DNA of 64,000 bases, from the NCBI GenBank assembly GCA_013368325.1, contig JAACJK010000001.1:3596001-3660000 (forward strand), read 5' to 3'. Below are positions 41,465 through 53,222 of this stretch, one piece after another; positions within the stretch are counted from its first letter, which is position 1; each line of letters opens with the position of its first letter. Source of the stretch: Ephemerocybe angulata. Taxonomy: Eukaryota > Basidiomycota > Agaricomycetes > Agaricales > Psathyrellaceae. The translations under genes were made by a program, and so were the position numbers. The notes under the pieces are model-generated. The model was not told where the DNA came from. It did no database searches and saw only the letters and a list, made by a program, of their open reading frames with translations.

Positions 41465-43151
41465 ATGCAGTGGAAGTCCCTCCTTGCAAGCGTGCTTGTC
41501 GCGCCTTTGGCCCACGCCCTTATTCGCTTTCCTTGCTCTCAGCTCGTCACGGAGAGGTCTGACCCGTGAGTAGCTCCTTGGTCTGACCCACCGGAACGAT
41601 ACTCACCACGATTCATGGTGACAGGCTAGTGACCCCCGGTATCGTCTCGCCCCATCTGCACCAGGTTGTCGGCGGAAATGCGTATGTCCCAGCCCACACG
41701 TCCTGTACAGCACCTTATTGACCGTGGCTGATATACGCAGATTCAATTTTACGATGGACCCGAGCAACCTCGATCCAGCCAAGGCAGCGACCTGCACTAC
41801 TTGCAGATTTGCCGAAGACAAGTCCAACTACTGGACCGCCGTCATGTACTTCAAGCACCCTAATGGAACGTACCACAGAGTTCGTCCAACCTTACTTTAC
41901 TCCCCGTAACCGCAGCTGAGGATTGCCTCAGGTGCGTCAGATGCCTAACCATAACACTGGACCTGGTCTCCAAGCCGGTGGCATGACTGTGTACTACTTC
42001 CAACCCCGCGCGCCCACCAAGAATCTCAACATCAAGGCATTTGCACCGGTATGTCCGGCTTATATCACTACACTCTGAGACTTCCTCTAATTCTCCTCAA
42101 GGGCTTCCGAATGATCGTTGGTCACCCATACCGCCGCGCTGACGACATCCCTACGACGAGCCCCGAGTACAGGTCGACAAGCTACCGATGCTTTGACGAG
42201 AGCGATCCGGGCAACAACGGTGTCCCAGGATTCGCCGGCGATAGCTTCGGATTGCCCAAGAAGATGTGCCCAGAGGGTATACGATCGAACATCTACTTCC
42301 CTCAGTGAGTCTACAGTGCCTATATGCTCCTCTCCTCAATGGTATCTGAACGCCTTCGTCTAGATGTTGGGACGGAATCAATCTCGACTCGGAGGACCAC
42401 GCGAGCCATGTCGCCCACCCTGCGGGCCCTGCCTCCGACGGGCTGCAGATATTCGGCACTGACTGCCCTGATACGCATCCAGTTCGACTCCCACTTTTGT
42501 TTATGGAGATTATCTGGGACACTCGGCCGTTCAATGACAAATCTCTATGGCCGACGGACGGTACTCAACCCTTCGTCTTCAGCATGGGCGATCCGTGAGT
42601 TCACCTAGATCAATCCTTCAATCGACGATGATCTCATTCTTGATTCAGAACTGGCTTTGGGCAACACGCTGACTATCTATTCGGCTGGGAGGGCGATTCA
42701 CTCCAGCGTGCCATGGAGGTCTGCACCGGTGGAGACGGTATCCCGTGGAACTGCCCAGTTCTCACGACTCAAGACATGGACACCATGAACAGCTGTCGCC
42801 AGGCGAATAAGATCGACGAGATTGTCGAGAACCAATGTTCGTCATTCTCTATTTCCGATACGAGTCTCTCTTAACATGTCGTTATTGAACACAGATATCG
42901 ATCGCCTCCCTGGATGCAACCCACTCCAAGATGGACCAACCTCCGCGACCGCCATTGAGAACTGCGACGCAGCCTCTACGTGGACTGCAGCACCGACCCC
43001 TACGGCCGCTCCTGCCCTCGTGACTCCGCCGTGGCCTGTGTGTTGGGATGGACCCGGACCTGCGCCTAACGGTCTGGCTCCTCTTTGCGACTCGAAGCCA
43101 ACTAAGGCCAATAGTGGGCCCCTCGTCACGCCTCCTCCTGCCAGGCGCTAG
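41465..43151 (+). CDS. DUF1996 family secreted protein, about 430 aa
   Basis: Eight exons (41465-41565, 41625-41681, 41741-41879, 41932-42048, 42102-42304, 42364-42594, 42649-42836, 42895-43151) join with consistent phases. A signal peptide MQWKSLLASVLVAPLAHA is followed by the family start IRFPCSQLVTERSDPLV and PHLHQVVGGNAF. Conserved motifs include CTTCRFAEDKSNYW, FRMIVGHPYRR, CWDGINLDSEDHASHVAHP and GQHADYLFGWEGD, with many paired cysteines and histidines. DUF1996 proteins are widespread secreted fungal proteins, often in plant-associated species, and their activity is not established; metal- or carbohydrate-related roles have been suggested only by context. The C-terminal 80 residues are Pro/Thr/Ala-rich, probably a glycosylated tail. 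Confidence 0.9.
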
Positions 43152-43533
43152 GCATCGCCTATCTGTCGAAGTCATCGTGCCTGCGCTATGCAATATTCCA
43201 GCATCTGTTCTTAAGATCCCCGAATATATGTATGACCTGTATGTCTAAATTAATATGAATGTATCCAGTTGCGTTTTCAAAGGGAAGGCTTCACCCCGGA
43301 TTATCGAATTGGCAGTCTCTTGTCGAATCATGCGATCTTGCTCCTGGTGCATTTGTGCCTTACCTCTAGATGCGCAGTCTCAGATACGGGCGATTCCCTC
43401 TTGAACCATGGTACACACGTGGAATGGCTGAGCTGCGGTACGCTAGAGTTCACAGGTAAAGTCCGTATCATGCACTTAGGCGGTAAGTGCTATCTATAAT
43501 CCAGTAGGACTACTAAGCGTAAATTCTGGGCGC
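43152..43533. other. Short convergent intergenic region
   Basis: Lies between the 3' ends of the DUF1996 gene and the KNH1-like gene B. Nothing recognisable. Confidence 0.5.
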
Positions 43534-44038
43534 TTAGACAATGATCTGGAACGTAGGGCTGAAGTTGCCAGAGTCTCCGAACACTTGAAACCATTTCATA
43601 TCAGTACTCCTCAAACAGCTGTTGAGTTGACGAGGCATAACTCACAGACAATCTCGTAGGGTCCAGCAGCAACGTTGGGAACATGTACGGCTTGCTTGCC
43701 CTCAAGGATGTTAAAACCAGTGGCAAGGGGCGAGTCAAGCAGGGTGATGCCCTGGGTAACGTCCCTCAGGAAGATATTTCCCTCGGGGTTACTGATTTGG
43801 CCCGGGGCGTTCGAGGTGTCCCTGAATAATTGCAAGCAATGGCCTTGTTAGGATTGTTTCTATGATAGTCTCTCCTCTGAGAAAGGGCATACCAGGTGAC
43901 TTCCTGGGTGCTGCCAATTTTCCAGACAGCACCAGCGATGGGTGCGGTGATGTGGGGGACGAAGACGTCGGCGGGTGCAGCGGAGACGGCGCTCGCGAAG
44001 AGGGCGACGGAGGCGAAGATGAACGAGGCAGCACGCAT
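43534..44038 (-). CDS. KNH1/Kre9-like small secreted protein, copy B
   Basis: Exons 44038-43893, 43821-43646 and 43583-43534 give 123 aa. A signal peptide MRAASFIFASVALFASAVSA is followed by DVFVPHITAPIAGAVWKIG, EVTWDTSNAP, GFNILEGKQAV and GDSGNFSPTFQI. Exon 2 and exon 3 have exactly the same lengths (176 and 50 nt) as in copy A at 9,351-9,858, confirming the gene model. As in copy A, only the Kre9/Knh1-like domain is present, without Ser/Thr tail or GPI signal. It is expected outside the cell, perhaps in the wall. Confidence 0.87.
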
Positions 44039-44954
44039 ATTGAAGATAGAAGGTGTCGTTGAGTTGAAAAAGTTGTGGGATGTGATATGGCGCCTTACTC
44101 GATGTTTTGGAGCCTTTTAAACAAACCTGCGACGGATTTATCACCTAAGCATGTTGATTCGGTCACCCGTGTTGTCAGTACAATGCTATAATGTTTTGAT
44201 AGAATTCACGAGGGCTCTCGGAGTGAGAATGTTTGGATATCCATAAGTATACTTAGCGCGAGAGATGAGAATACGAGCCGTGACTAGAAAGGCTGTTCAA
44301 GACCCCAATTTTACTCTTCGAATCACGTACGTCTGACATTCATAAAGATCTCGGGCCCCATGGAGGCAAGTTTGGCCGAATAGGCCACACCGAGTGATCA
44401 AAATTGGAAATTTTACCCTAAATAAATGTCAGAGAGGGCATACATTGCCGTACTTTGGCCTTATGGCCTGTTTGAGGTGTATTTAACGCTCAGGGGCGGT
44501 TTCGATCACTGTGCATGATCTTAGAGCCCGGTGGTTTGTGTGCAAAGACACATCACATAGTCGCAATTTGAGAAGTGTAGTATGAGCCCCAGAGCGCAAT
44601 AGCGTCTAAGACCGAAAGCTGGCTCCAATTTTATCGTCTATACTTGCATTTTAGAACGTTGCTTTACTTACCATCACGCAATCCGAGCTTCTTATGTCTT
44701 TTCGCTTTCGCATGTCTTTGTAACTTGTGTCAAGTTCCTCGAGGCTTAGCTACGCGTGTATAAACACATCCCTAGCATAGTCCGCAGAACGCGAAGCGGT
44801 GTGGATGGTATGGTAAGTATGAGCCGTCATGCTGAGCTCATCTATCCGAAAAGGTCTTTCACTTGTACGTCAGTACGCCTCCCATCTCAGGACTCGGATA
44901 CAGAAACCTCATACATTAAAGCCCACATCTCCTCTACCTTAGTTTTTTTTTCAA
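44039..44954. other. Intergenic region between divergent KNH1-like copies
   Basis: AT-richer sequence with no gene recognised. It should contain the promoter of copy B. Confidence 0.45.
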
Positions 44955-45260
44955 ATGCGCGTCGCATCCTTCATCCTCGACTCCGCGCCTCTATTTACCA
45001 CCGCTGTCTTGGCTGCGACTAATGATGTCTTCAAGTTGTCCCGCACATCACTTCACCCACCGCCGCGGCGGTCTGGAAGGTTGGTAGTAGCCAGGATGTT
45101 ACCTGGTCAGTACCTTTCCACAATTGTAGTATCAGTGGCTAATGCTCCTAAGGAGGTCAGCAACCCTAAGGGACATATCTTCCCGAGGGACGTCACAAAG
45201 GGGCTTATCCTCCTTGACGAGCCTCGGGACTTACGAAGTCGTTCGTGGGTGAGACGTGAA
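44955..45260 (+). pseudogene. KNH1/Kre9-like copy C, decayed
   Basis: Starts MRVASFILDSAPLFTTAVLAATNDVF. One base is gained after this point, so the core VPHITSPTAAAVWKVG and SSQDVTW are found in the next frame. A donor-like CCTGGTCAGT follows (45,100), then a second-exon-like stretch with NAPKEVSNPKGHIFPRDVTKG, which breaks off near 45,230. The third exon is missing. TNDVF matches copy A better than copy B, in agreement with this copy being carried by an inverted duplication of the 5-10 kb region. Confidence 0.7.
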
Positions 45261-47099
45261 ACTAACGGTCGGTTGTTTAGACAGCACATGGGCTTTATTG
45301 ACGCTCGAATCAGCTCCAGACTTTGCACTCGAACAATTAGGGTGGAGAACAAACATGTCGACGAGCGCCTTTCGAGCGAGGCTTCAATTCACTGAGACGG
45401 CCGGGTGAGCAGCCTCGTAGCTCAGTCGGCAGAGCGGAGTAGCACGGCATATCGTCATCATCGGCGCCCGGAATGTCAAACATCCATGAGCCTATCCACC
45501 CGTCCGCCCACTCGGTCAACTCTCCCGAACTCAAGACTGCCCGCAACGCCCTCCTCCAGTTCTCAAACGCGCTTCAAGCCACCCACATACCCGAGTACCA
45601 TGCCAATCGTCCACCCGCCTCAAGGACTAGATACAGCGTCCTGTGCGATGATGAAAGAGTGGCTGAAGGATAGAGATAGTGCGCGGCGAAGAGACATACA
45701 AAACGATCGGGATCGCGCTCAGGTTGGGGGAAGAAATGGATGACCGTCGAACGGGCGCTATTCCATGCCCGCCAACACCCCTACATGGGTCGTAGACGGG
45801 AACCTGGTTGGTAGACGCATGGCCAGAGCCAATAACAAGCGCTCCGGCGCCGCCAAGTGGAGTATCCAAGCTCCCACATCCTGGGACGACCCATTCTGGC
45901 CTGCCCCAAGTCCATGTCCAATCGTGGTTCCCACCCCATGTACATGCGCAGGTGCCTGGCTGGATATGCCTGGATGACGCCTGGGCGAGGGATCCAGGGG
46001 GAAGGGAGGGTCGACCAGCCCGACAAACAAAAGCGTTGAGAACGGAGGGAGTGAGCCCACGTTGGCCTCGCACTGCGTTCTCGCTACGTTTCAAGCGGAT
46101 GGATAGTGCCCAGTAATGAAAGACACCTTCAACCTAAGCGACAGGAGAGCTCCCGCGCATCGCAGTGCAGCAGAAAGTTGGCGGGTATAGCGTTGGACAG
46201 GAATCTGCCAAACGCCGTGCCACCGCCAACGGTCTTCAGGACTCGTAGCACAGGAGGACGGGGATAATCTCTGTCCAGTCATGCTGACATAGACTCGCTA
46301 TCACTGTGAGCGGTACGGGAAGGCCGGCGAGTGGAAGCTGGGGGAGAGAGTAAAGAGGAGGTAAGCGATAAGGCTCCAAGACGAGTGCCGGTGTCATGGC
46401 TGAATAGTTGGACGCACCGGTCTCGATAGCGTTCCTCACACTGCAACCACTGTAACCAAAACTGACCGTATAGTTACCCCTCCCAAACTAGTCCTTCAAA
46501 TTCCACCACCTCCTATTTCTGGGACCACGGTGGCCAGGAGCCTCGACAACCGATTGAGCAGATAAGGAAACCATCGTGCACGATGTGTTCGATCTCATGT
46601 CTTCTCGACCGCTCTGCGAAAGGGCGCTTCATGTGCAGGGTGGGCGGGCTGTCTATCGGCACGCGTTCTGAGGTCGAGGGACGAGAAGGGAGGCTAGTGA
46701 TGAAGGTGGGAGATGAAGACGCGTGTCCGTTCTGCCCACGGCCACATAATGCTCTTCGGCAGGTGCCGCCTGTCGGCGCCGTCCGATAATTCCCACGAAC
46801 CCATAGGGGCTCCGTTGGGCGCCTAAGGCATCGTGCCTCTTCGTTATCTTTTCCGGCTTTGAAAATCGAATTGTGACGGCGCTCACTCATTTTACCCAGT
46901 GTCATACATAGGTTATACCTTTGCGCGACCTTCAGCGGCCGGTAGCCTACGCCTTAACGGAGCGTCGACCTTTGCGCAACACCGTGGAGAGTCAACTCAC
47001 AGATAGTGCGCATCAGACGCACTGAAGGTGTAAAAGTCAGAACTCACTCAATGGACGACTCCACGCTTAACTCAGGACTTACTTATCTCAGGGTCCGAC

Positions 47100-47280
47100 C
47101 CTTACAGGGACTCCACGCTCAGCTCAAATCACTTATCCTCATCCCATGCTCAGCTCATGCTTAGGTGAATATGCTCAGCTCATGATCAGGTTATGCTCAG
47201 CTCATGCTCTGCCCATGCTGAGCTCATGCTCTGCTCATGCTCTGCTTATTCTCAGCTCATGCTTAACTGATGTAACAGAA
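47100..47280. repeat. Imperfect minisatellite based on TCAGCTCATGC
   Basis: The unit GCTCAGCTCATGC and variants (TCTGCTCATGC, TCAGCTCAAAT) repeat with short interruptions. The complementary GAGCATGAG-type repeats are seen at about 5,400-5,530 in the other copy of the long repeat, so the minisatellite is an inherited part of it. Confidence 0.75.
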
Positions 47281-47422
47281 CTCGAGCTCAACTCAATACT
47301 CAAGGCCATTCATATCTCACAATCCGGGGATCTTCTCAAGACTTAAGCTCGGCTTAATACTCAGGTTCATTTCAGAACTCAAGGTTATCTCAGATCAATA
47401 CTCAAACTCAAGCTAACACCGC

Positions 47423-47580
47423 AGCAGTGCAGAACTCACATCCGGAGTGGCGAACTCGCCAACCTCTGGGCATCTGCGTCAGACGCAGGTAAAAACCAAG
47501 CAAACACAGCCCAGCAATTCAAAACTCACATCCGGAGTGATGAACACGCCAACCTCTGGGCATCTGCGTCATACGCAGGT
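47423..47580. repeat. Direct repeat of about 70 bp
   Basis: 47,423-47,490 and 47,511-47,580 share AACTCACATCCGGAGTG, CGCCAACCTCTGGGCATCTG and ACGCAGGTA with few changes. One copy is present, in the complement, at about 5,272-5,335. Confidence 0.75.
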
Positions 47581-47785
47581 ATTACAGGCCAAGAACATAC
47601 ATGGGTCCCTAGAACTGCACGTCAGCGTATATAGACGATGAGTTGGATACTTACCTTCGAGATCCATTCCAAAAGACGGGCACCTGTATAAAGTACTCAT
47701 CAGCGTCGATCCCAGGAATAGGGAGCCACGTACCTGGTAAGCTAGAGTCGATACTACATAGAAAGAGAGAAGAAGATATGCTGAC

Positions 47786-48759
47786 TAAAGGGGTGAGGTA
47801 CACTACCGCGCCAGCCCACAGTCCGGTGGCACAAATGGCCTACTCATCAACGAAGGAGAAAAAGGGCGCAAAGGGGGACTAGAGAAAGACCCAGGCTTAT
47901 ATATCCCAGTATTTCAAGGTCCGCTGTGTCACCGCATGGTGAGATCGCGCACGAGGCCCTGGGCGCTCGAGTGGCTCCTGGGTTCCGAGTCAGTCTTTTT
48001 CGGTGGTTGTCCCTTTCTGACAAAGGTATCAGGGTACAGATTAATATCACGATCGGTTGTCGTACACGTGTAGGGGCGATAGCGGTGGGGCGGGAGCAAC
48101 CCAAATGGGGAGATGGTCTCGTGGGACTGCAACCTGGCGCGGTTTGCGGACTGGGGCTCGTGCAATATTCTAATAACTCAAAGAGATTCAAAGTCATACT
48201 CGTGCAAAACTTGCGAGTCACCGATTCAGATATAACGAACCAGCGAGCACGCTGGGGTTGTGAGGATTTCGTTGAAGTCAAGTCTCCCGCTTTCAGCAAG
48301 AGGACGCGATCCTGACGGCTCAGGGGGTCGTCGCCAGAGTATGTCCTTTTTCTTGTCCATCAGCTGCGTCATTCATGGTCTGTACAGAACTTCCGGGTCG
48401 TTGTCGAACACGTGTACCCGCGGTCAGAGTGCGGGCATCGCGATTCGCAACCGAGCCAAACCCTAGCCCTCTGGCTCCCCGAGCCAGGTTTCTTTGACCA
48501 TTCCGTTGCTTAGGCTCCTTCTTTCAATACTTTTCGGACTGATGATGTGATTGTATGTCACACACGTGTTGGATATAGCAATTGGCGAAATGCAATAACC
48601 CAAATTTGGACAGGTCGGCACAAAGGGCGGTGGAGCCAATGGTTGGCCAATGGTGGTATAAAACCAAGCGTCACTTTGCAGCTCTGTCTTTCTTTCCCCC
48701 ACATTCATCCACGTCGACGCCCTTTGGGAACTCACGTCTCCTTCGCTATTCCCCGCGCC
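47786..48759 (+). promoter_or_regulatory. Promoter region with three ACACGTGT, two CCAAT and TATA boxes
   Basis: No gene is recognised here. The palindrome ACACGTGT (a G-box type bHLH site) occurs at 48064-48071, 48408-48415 and 48562-48569. CCAAT is at 48636-48640 and 48647-48651, and TATAAAA at 48657-48663, about 97 bp before the ATG at 48760. The arrangement is that of a well-defined polymerase II promoter for the gene downstream. Which factor binds is not known. Confidence 0.6.
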
Positions 48760-49683
48760 ATGTCAGCACCTCTCTCACCTTCGAATTCTCTGCCTCCCTC
48801 ACCTTTGAATAAGGCTGTAAGTCCATTGATTGCCCTCTGCTCTGTGATCTTGTCTGACTCTGCGTACAGAGCCTTTCCGGGCGAATTAGCCGGGTGGCCA
48901 AGAGGTTGAACCTCGTCGAGACCACGAAGGGGGCCATCCCAATGACCGACCCTGCGGTTGACGGCCAGGCAATCCGTTTGAGGCGCAAGGCGGCGCTTGA
49001 TCCAAAGTCACTCCTTGCGCAGATCACACCAGAGGTTGACGGTGACTCATCCTCGGCCGAGAGCGGGCCCTCCCCAAGCAAAGAGGTCCTTGTACTCTTC
49101 GCTCCTCCTGGGTACTTTGCTTCCAGAGGCACCGACGTCGCGGAGGCTACGCAGACAGTCAAGTTCACTGAAGGGACCGAGGCCAACAAGAAGACCGTTC
49201 GTTTCTCCGACCAGCTCGTTAGTCCTGCATCCACGACTCCATCGGTATGTCTATATTCCTCGCTTTCTGTGTATAAATTTCCTGACATATGTTTGCAAAA
49301 GAAGGATCGCGTTATCAATAATCAAACCGCTCCCCAAGCGCGCTCAGCGCCAGAGCTCACGCATCGCAGCAGCCCTAGCTCCGACCTCCGCTCCGACCTC
49401 CCAGAGCAGCACTAGCGTTAACGACTCTGTCGAGAGTCGCAGACGGCGCCTCAAAACCTCGGAGTACTACCAGCCCCACAAGTCAGCCTCTCGGCGCAAG
49501 GCCTACTGCACACTTTGTGCCTCTGACGTGGACTTGAAGGCGAAGTGGGATTTCTGCTTCGAGAAGTGGGCCGAGCACTGTGAGTCTGCCACTCACGTCG
49601 AGAAACTCCGATCGATCTCGGCCAAGGCATCTGGTGCTGCCATCAAGGCGTCGAAAGGAAAGGGGAAGGGAAAGGCGACTTGA
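48760..49683 (+). CDS. Zinc-finger-like protein, about 258 aa, unknown function
   Basis: Exons 48760-48816, 48870-49244 and 49339-49683 are all phase 0. Start MSAPLSPSNSLPPSPLNKA. The middle part is basic then acidic and Ser-rich (SLSGRISRVAKRLNLVETT, SSAESGPSPSKEVLVLFAPP). The third exon carries YCTLCASDVDLKAKWDF then KWAEHCESATHVEKL, a Cys2...HC/H arrangement that could bind one zinc ion. A Lys/Gly tail ends KASKGKGKGKAT. The third exon start was placed at 49339 because only that frame keeps the cysteine/histidine motif; a start at 49302 would end soon after. No signal peptide, so nuclear or cytosolic. Family not recognised. Confidence 0.65.
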
Positions 49684-51570
49684 GCGACCTTGAGACTTGC
49701 GAGAGTCTGATATACATGTATACTTCAGCCTCTTAGACAACTTCCTTTCATTATTTCTGCGCACTTCGTTCATATTTCTCTATTCTGTACTCCCATCTGG
49801 CTACGCGACTCATCGCCCTTTCCTACTCCTATTACTTTTACGTTGCTTTCATTATTTGTTTCCTCATATTTATATACTTGTACATCATATCTAACTACGC
49901 AATTTATCTATCGTCAAGCCCCAAGCCTTTGAGCCGGATCAGGTACCAGTAAACAGAGCCCACCCTACACATTGCGGGATTACACTCGGTACCGCGGTCG
50001 TCATTCTACAAGCACTTGATATTGTTCTTATCACCCTAAGCGGTTTACACGGTATCTGACAGAGGAGGAAGATACCCTGTCATATCGACTTCACTGCGCA
50101 TCCATTCTCAATCGAACAACCCAGACGTCGTCACAGCGCTGAAGGAGCCTGTGCCCGAGCCTGGATTATCTATTCCTAGACGATAATTTCATGGGTAGTC
50201 TTGGTGAGTTGCGCTGAGACGCACTTACAGATCCTCCGAAATTACTCGAGCAAAGCGGAGAGGTAAGAGTGGCAAACTTGACAACCGACGCAGAGCTAAA
50301 ATTGATACTAATTTCGAATAGGACTTCCCTATGCAAGAGTGTACACTAAATTCTTAGCGTCTCTCAGTTACTGTGCGCCTTTAGAAACTTCAGGGGTATC
50401 ACCCGACGTCCAGGTTCGCTCTTACACTGCCCATTCCTCGCGGTCTTTAAGCAGGCTCGCCGAACGAAGTTTGAATTCGGCATTGGGTAAGTGCAGTGAG
50501 CGCCTCGACGCGTTTCGTCCCCCTCAGTACGTTGGATTGGCGCTAGGCGCCCATCCAGTGGCGACTCGAGGGCATCGTAGGCGCGCGTGGAGCATTATTT
50601 AGCTTAGTCCTTAGTCAGCACATCGAGTTTTTCTTGGTCTAGATCTGTCTAGATCTTCATCTCATTCACATTGCGACTGCGATCTCGACGCACCTCCAGG
50701 CATCTCCTCGACATCAGCCCACTGCACTCGAACGTCGCGTCGCGTTCTCTAGTCTGTTATCCCTCCAGACTCGCTGGAGCCATAAATCAGCACTATAACT
50801 CGAAGGGTATATTCGACGCGTCGAGGTGCTCAGCGCTTACCAGCGCTTACCCTTTGCATTTGCCCAGCTACAGGGGCATCACCCAGCGCCCTCAGGTTCG
50901 CTCTCACACTGCCCTCTCCATGCGGTTCCCTTAAGGCGCGCACTAAGGCACGCTAAGAATTGAGTGTGGCTTTTGGCAGAGTTCTGCCCAGTTCTAGCCA
51001 GTTCTGCAGAGTTGTTGCGGCCGAAGGTTTTAGAAGTGGGCACGACGATCGCATCCGGTGTACCTCGCGCACTAGCTCCCATGTGAATCACGGAACACAG
51101 TTCTGGAACGGAACCAACTTCGTTCGAATGAGGACCCTATCTGGCGATGAGCCAGATTCACGGTTCACCAGAGAATACTTTTGCTTCGTATAATTGTACA
51201 CTATATAGCTATTTACATGATGTATATGTGGCTTTCGTGTCGTGTTTCATTCCGATTAAGTGCGACCAGAGAGCAGTTGGGCCCACAAGGGGTGAAGGAC
51301 GGCGTCTGACGGCGTGCGTCTATAGCATGCTTCCGAATTGATGTATGATATGGACCACATTGCACATCGGCCCCTTTCCCACTGCAGCCGAGATATTTTC
51401 TCTGGGTATATAAGGGCACCTCCAGACGAGCTGAAGCCCTCGAGCCGGTCTCTACCCACCAATCACAATCAAACGACAGTCAAGTTACTGGTTAACGCGA
51501 CTCCTCGAATCTCAAACCTCACGCCTAAAGAATCAACTTCACGTACCACATACCCCTCCCTCCACCAAAC
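49684..51570. other. Intergenic region with a short diverged direct repeat
   Basis: No gene recognised. About 50,387-50,434 and 50,870-50,918 resemble each other (CAGGGGTATCACCC / CAGGGGCATCACCC, then CAGGTTCGCTCT and ACACTGCCC). AGTTCTGCCCAGTTCTAGCC repeats lie near 50,985-51,010. The right end has TATATAAG at about 51,408-51,415 for the downstream gene. Confidence 0.5.
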
Positions 51571-52797
51571 ATGGCTGTTCTTCTGGTACGCGACTATCCT
51601 AACACGCATACCAATGCCATCTAACATTTTGAGTAGAATCACCGCTTCATCTCTATGGCGATGCTTTTGGCTTCGACCTCTATCTCGACCGCTATCCCTA
51701 TCTCCAAATTCCAGGAGGTAGAATTGGTGGAACGAGGAGCGTCCTCGTGCTACCCTTTGACTGTTGATCAAGCCAAAACTCGTACGTTACCTCTCGGCTT
51801 ACCACTTAAATTCGATCTCACTTTTCCTCCGCTTCAGTTCCTGGCTGGTCAAAGATTGAGAAATACGCTCAGGATACATGGGGCGATGGCAAGGTCAACA
51901 TCGTCACCAACCCAAAAGAGTATCCTAAATCCACTGCGAACGCCTGCATCCACGCTACCTCTTTACCCGTTGAATGGATCGATGGCGGCGTAAAGTGTAG
52001 CGCAACCAAGAGCACCATTCAGGGCCAGGTTGACGGCACGACCCAGCAGGTCACCTTCCAGCAACAGACCGGCACCGACCAGACGGGGCAATGGACTGTT
52101 ACTAGTACGTGCAGCATTTCCTTCTCATCTCAATCGATGTGTCGCTAAGCAATATATGTATGCTTTAATTACAGGTGCTTCTGAGCTCGCTGAGAATGAA
52201 GAATTCACCCTCGGACTTGACATTCCCAGCGACGGCATCAAGGCGGGACTCTCAGGGTCGACGACGACGACTGTTACCAACACCCGCTCGTCGTCATTCA
52301 CCACGGTCAACAAGAACTTGCAGACCACGACACTCGCGTACGAGAACAAGTCCGGGGAGCAGTGCGAGATGATTTTGGAGACGCAGACGTGCAGTGGAAC
52401 CGCCAAAGGGAGCGCACCGGTCGTTGCGACTGGAATGATTTGGTTCAACTACGCAGATAAGCGCGCGCCTAAGAACGACCCGAAGGGCCCCAAGCACTAC
52501 AAATGTAAGCAGCGACTCTTCTCGGTCAGGTTTCTTCAGCGTTGCTAATCTATGGTATGCATTCAAGATGCCGTGGACATCGCGTCGGTCCTCAGTGAGG
52601 CCGACAGAACCAGTTACATCGACTTTCAGGGTCCCGTCAATAGTGTGTCGAAGACGTGGTACGCAACGGGCTGCCAAGCTACTGGGTCGGGTAAGAGAGT
52701 GGGAAGTAAAGCGGCTAGGAGGTCGAAGAGGAAGGCGTCAAAAAGGGTGGAGAGGACTGGGCACAAGTCGGAGACCGATGAGGAGAGCTCTACTTGA
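51571..52797 (+). CDS. Secreted protein of unknown function, about 328 aa
   Basis: Exons 51571-51585, 51637-51781, 51838-52104, 52175-52504 and 52568-52797 join with consistent phases. An N-terminal hydrophobic segment (RFISMAMLLASTSISTA) looks like a signal peptide. The body has four or more cysteines, IDGGVKCSATKSTIQGQV, QQQTGTDQTGQWTVTS, a long Ser/Thr-rich beta-type stretch (GSTTTTVTNTRSSSFTTV) and QCEMILETQTCSGTAKGS. Alternating polar/Thr strands with flanking beta segments recall aerolysin/ETX-MTX2-type beta-pore proteins, but no diagnostic motif is present, so this is a weak suggestion. The C-terminus is very basic (KAARRSKRKASKRVERTG). TATATAAG lies about 160 bp upstream. Confidence 0.65.
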
Positions 52798-53222
52798 AAA
52801 TAGAATGCATCGAGTGAATGAGACACCCTTTTCCTTTTAGAATTCCCATGAGCCTTCTTCGATTCTTGTGCAGCAGCCTTCAGCATTCTCGGTGCTGGAG
52901 TGGATGGCGCGGAGTCTCGATGCGCTTGTGTCAATGGAACTAGGGGGAGAGCGCCTTCGACTTGCTAGAGGAGGGCGTCCCGCTCACTCGACCCCATGCT
53001 GATAGGATAGGTCTCAGAGCGATTTAACAGGTCGTAGTCTCAACGATTGTATCCCGTACTTCGTCAGTGAGGTAATTTACAAGCCTTTTATTCAGCTCTT
53101 CGGAGCTAAGATCCCACAAGATGTACGATTTGAATCCATGGTTGAGCGCCAACGAGAACGTTTCTGAACATGAGGAGTATACAAGGCCAGTGATTGCTCA
53201 AATCATATTGCTGTGAAACGAA
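52798..53222. other. Intergenic region, nothing recognised
   Basis: 3' flank of the secreted-protein gene. No open frame of note apart from antisense shadows. Confidence 0.5.

Larger units (their letters stand above)
45345..47785 (+). repeat. Long diverged interspersed repeat, copy B
   Basis: Inverted partner of 5,075-7,734. The left edge (45,345-45,402) matches part of the 188-bp unit in the complement; the right edge runs past the direct repeats at 47,423-47,580 to the stretch with CAGCGTCGATCCCAGGAATA (47,702-47,720; CAGCGTCGATTCCAGGAGTA in the complement of copy A near 5,140). The left part includes a tRNA-like start, GTAGCTCAGTCGGCAGAGCG (45,417-45,436), with an ideal polymerase III box A. 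Open frames on either strand are not conserved between copies, so no protein can be assigned. Confidence 0.7.

Noticed and set aside
45627..46094. 155-codon minus-strand frame in the long repeat
   Set aside because: The corresponding frame at 6464-6691 is broken by indels, so coding is not conserved.
47926..48315. 129-codon frame and a 150-codon frame opposite it
   Set aside because: Overlapping frames on both strands, no start context or family match; region looks like promoter.
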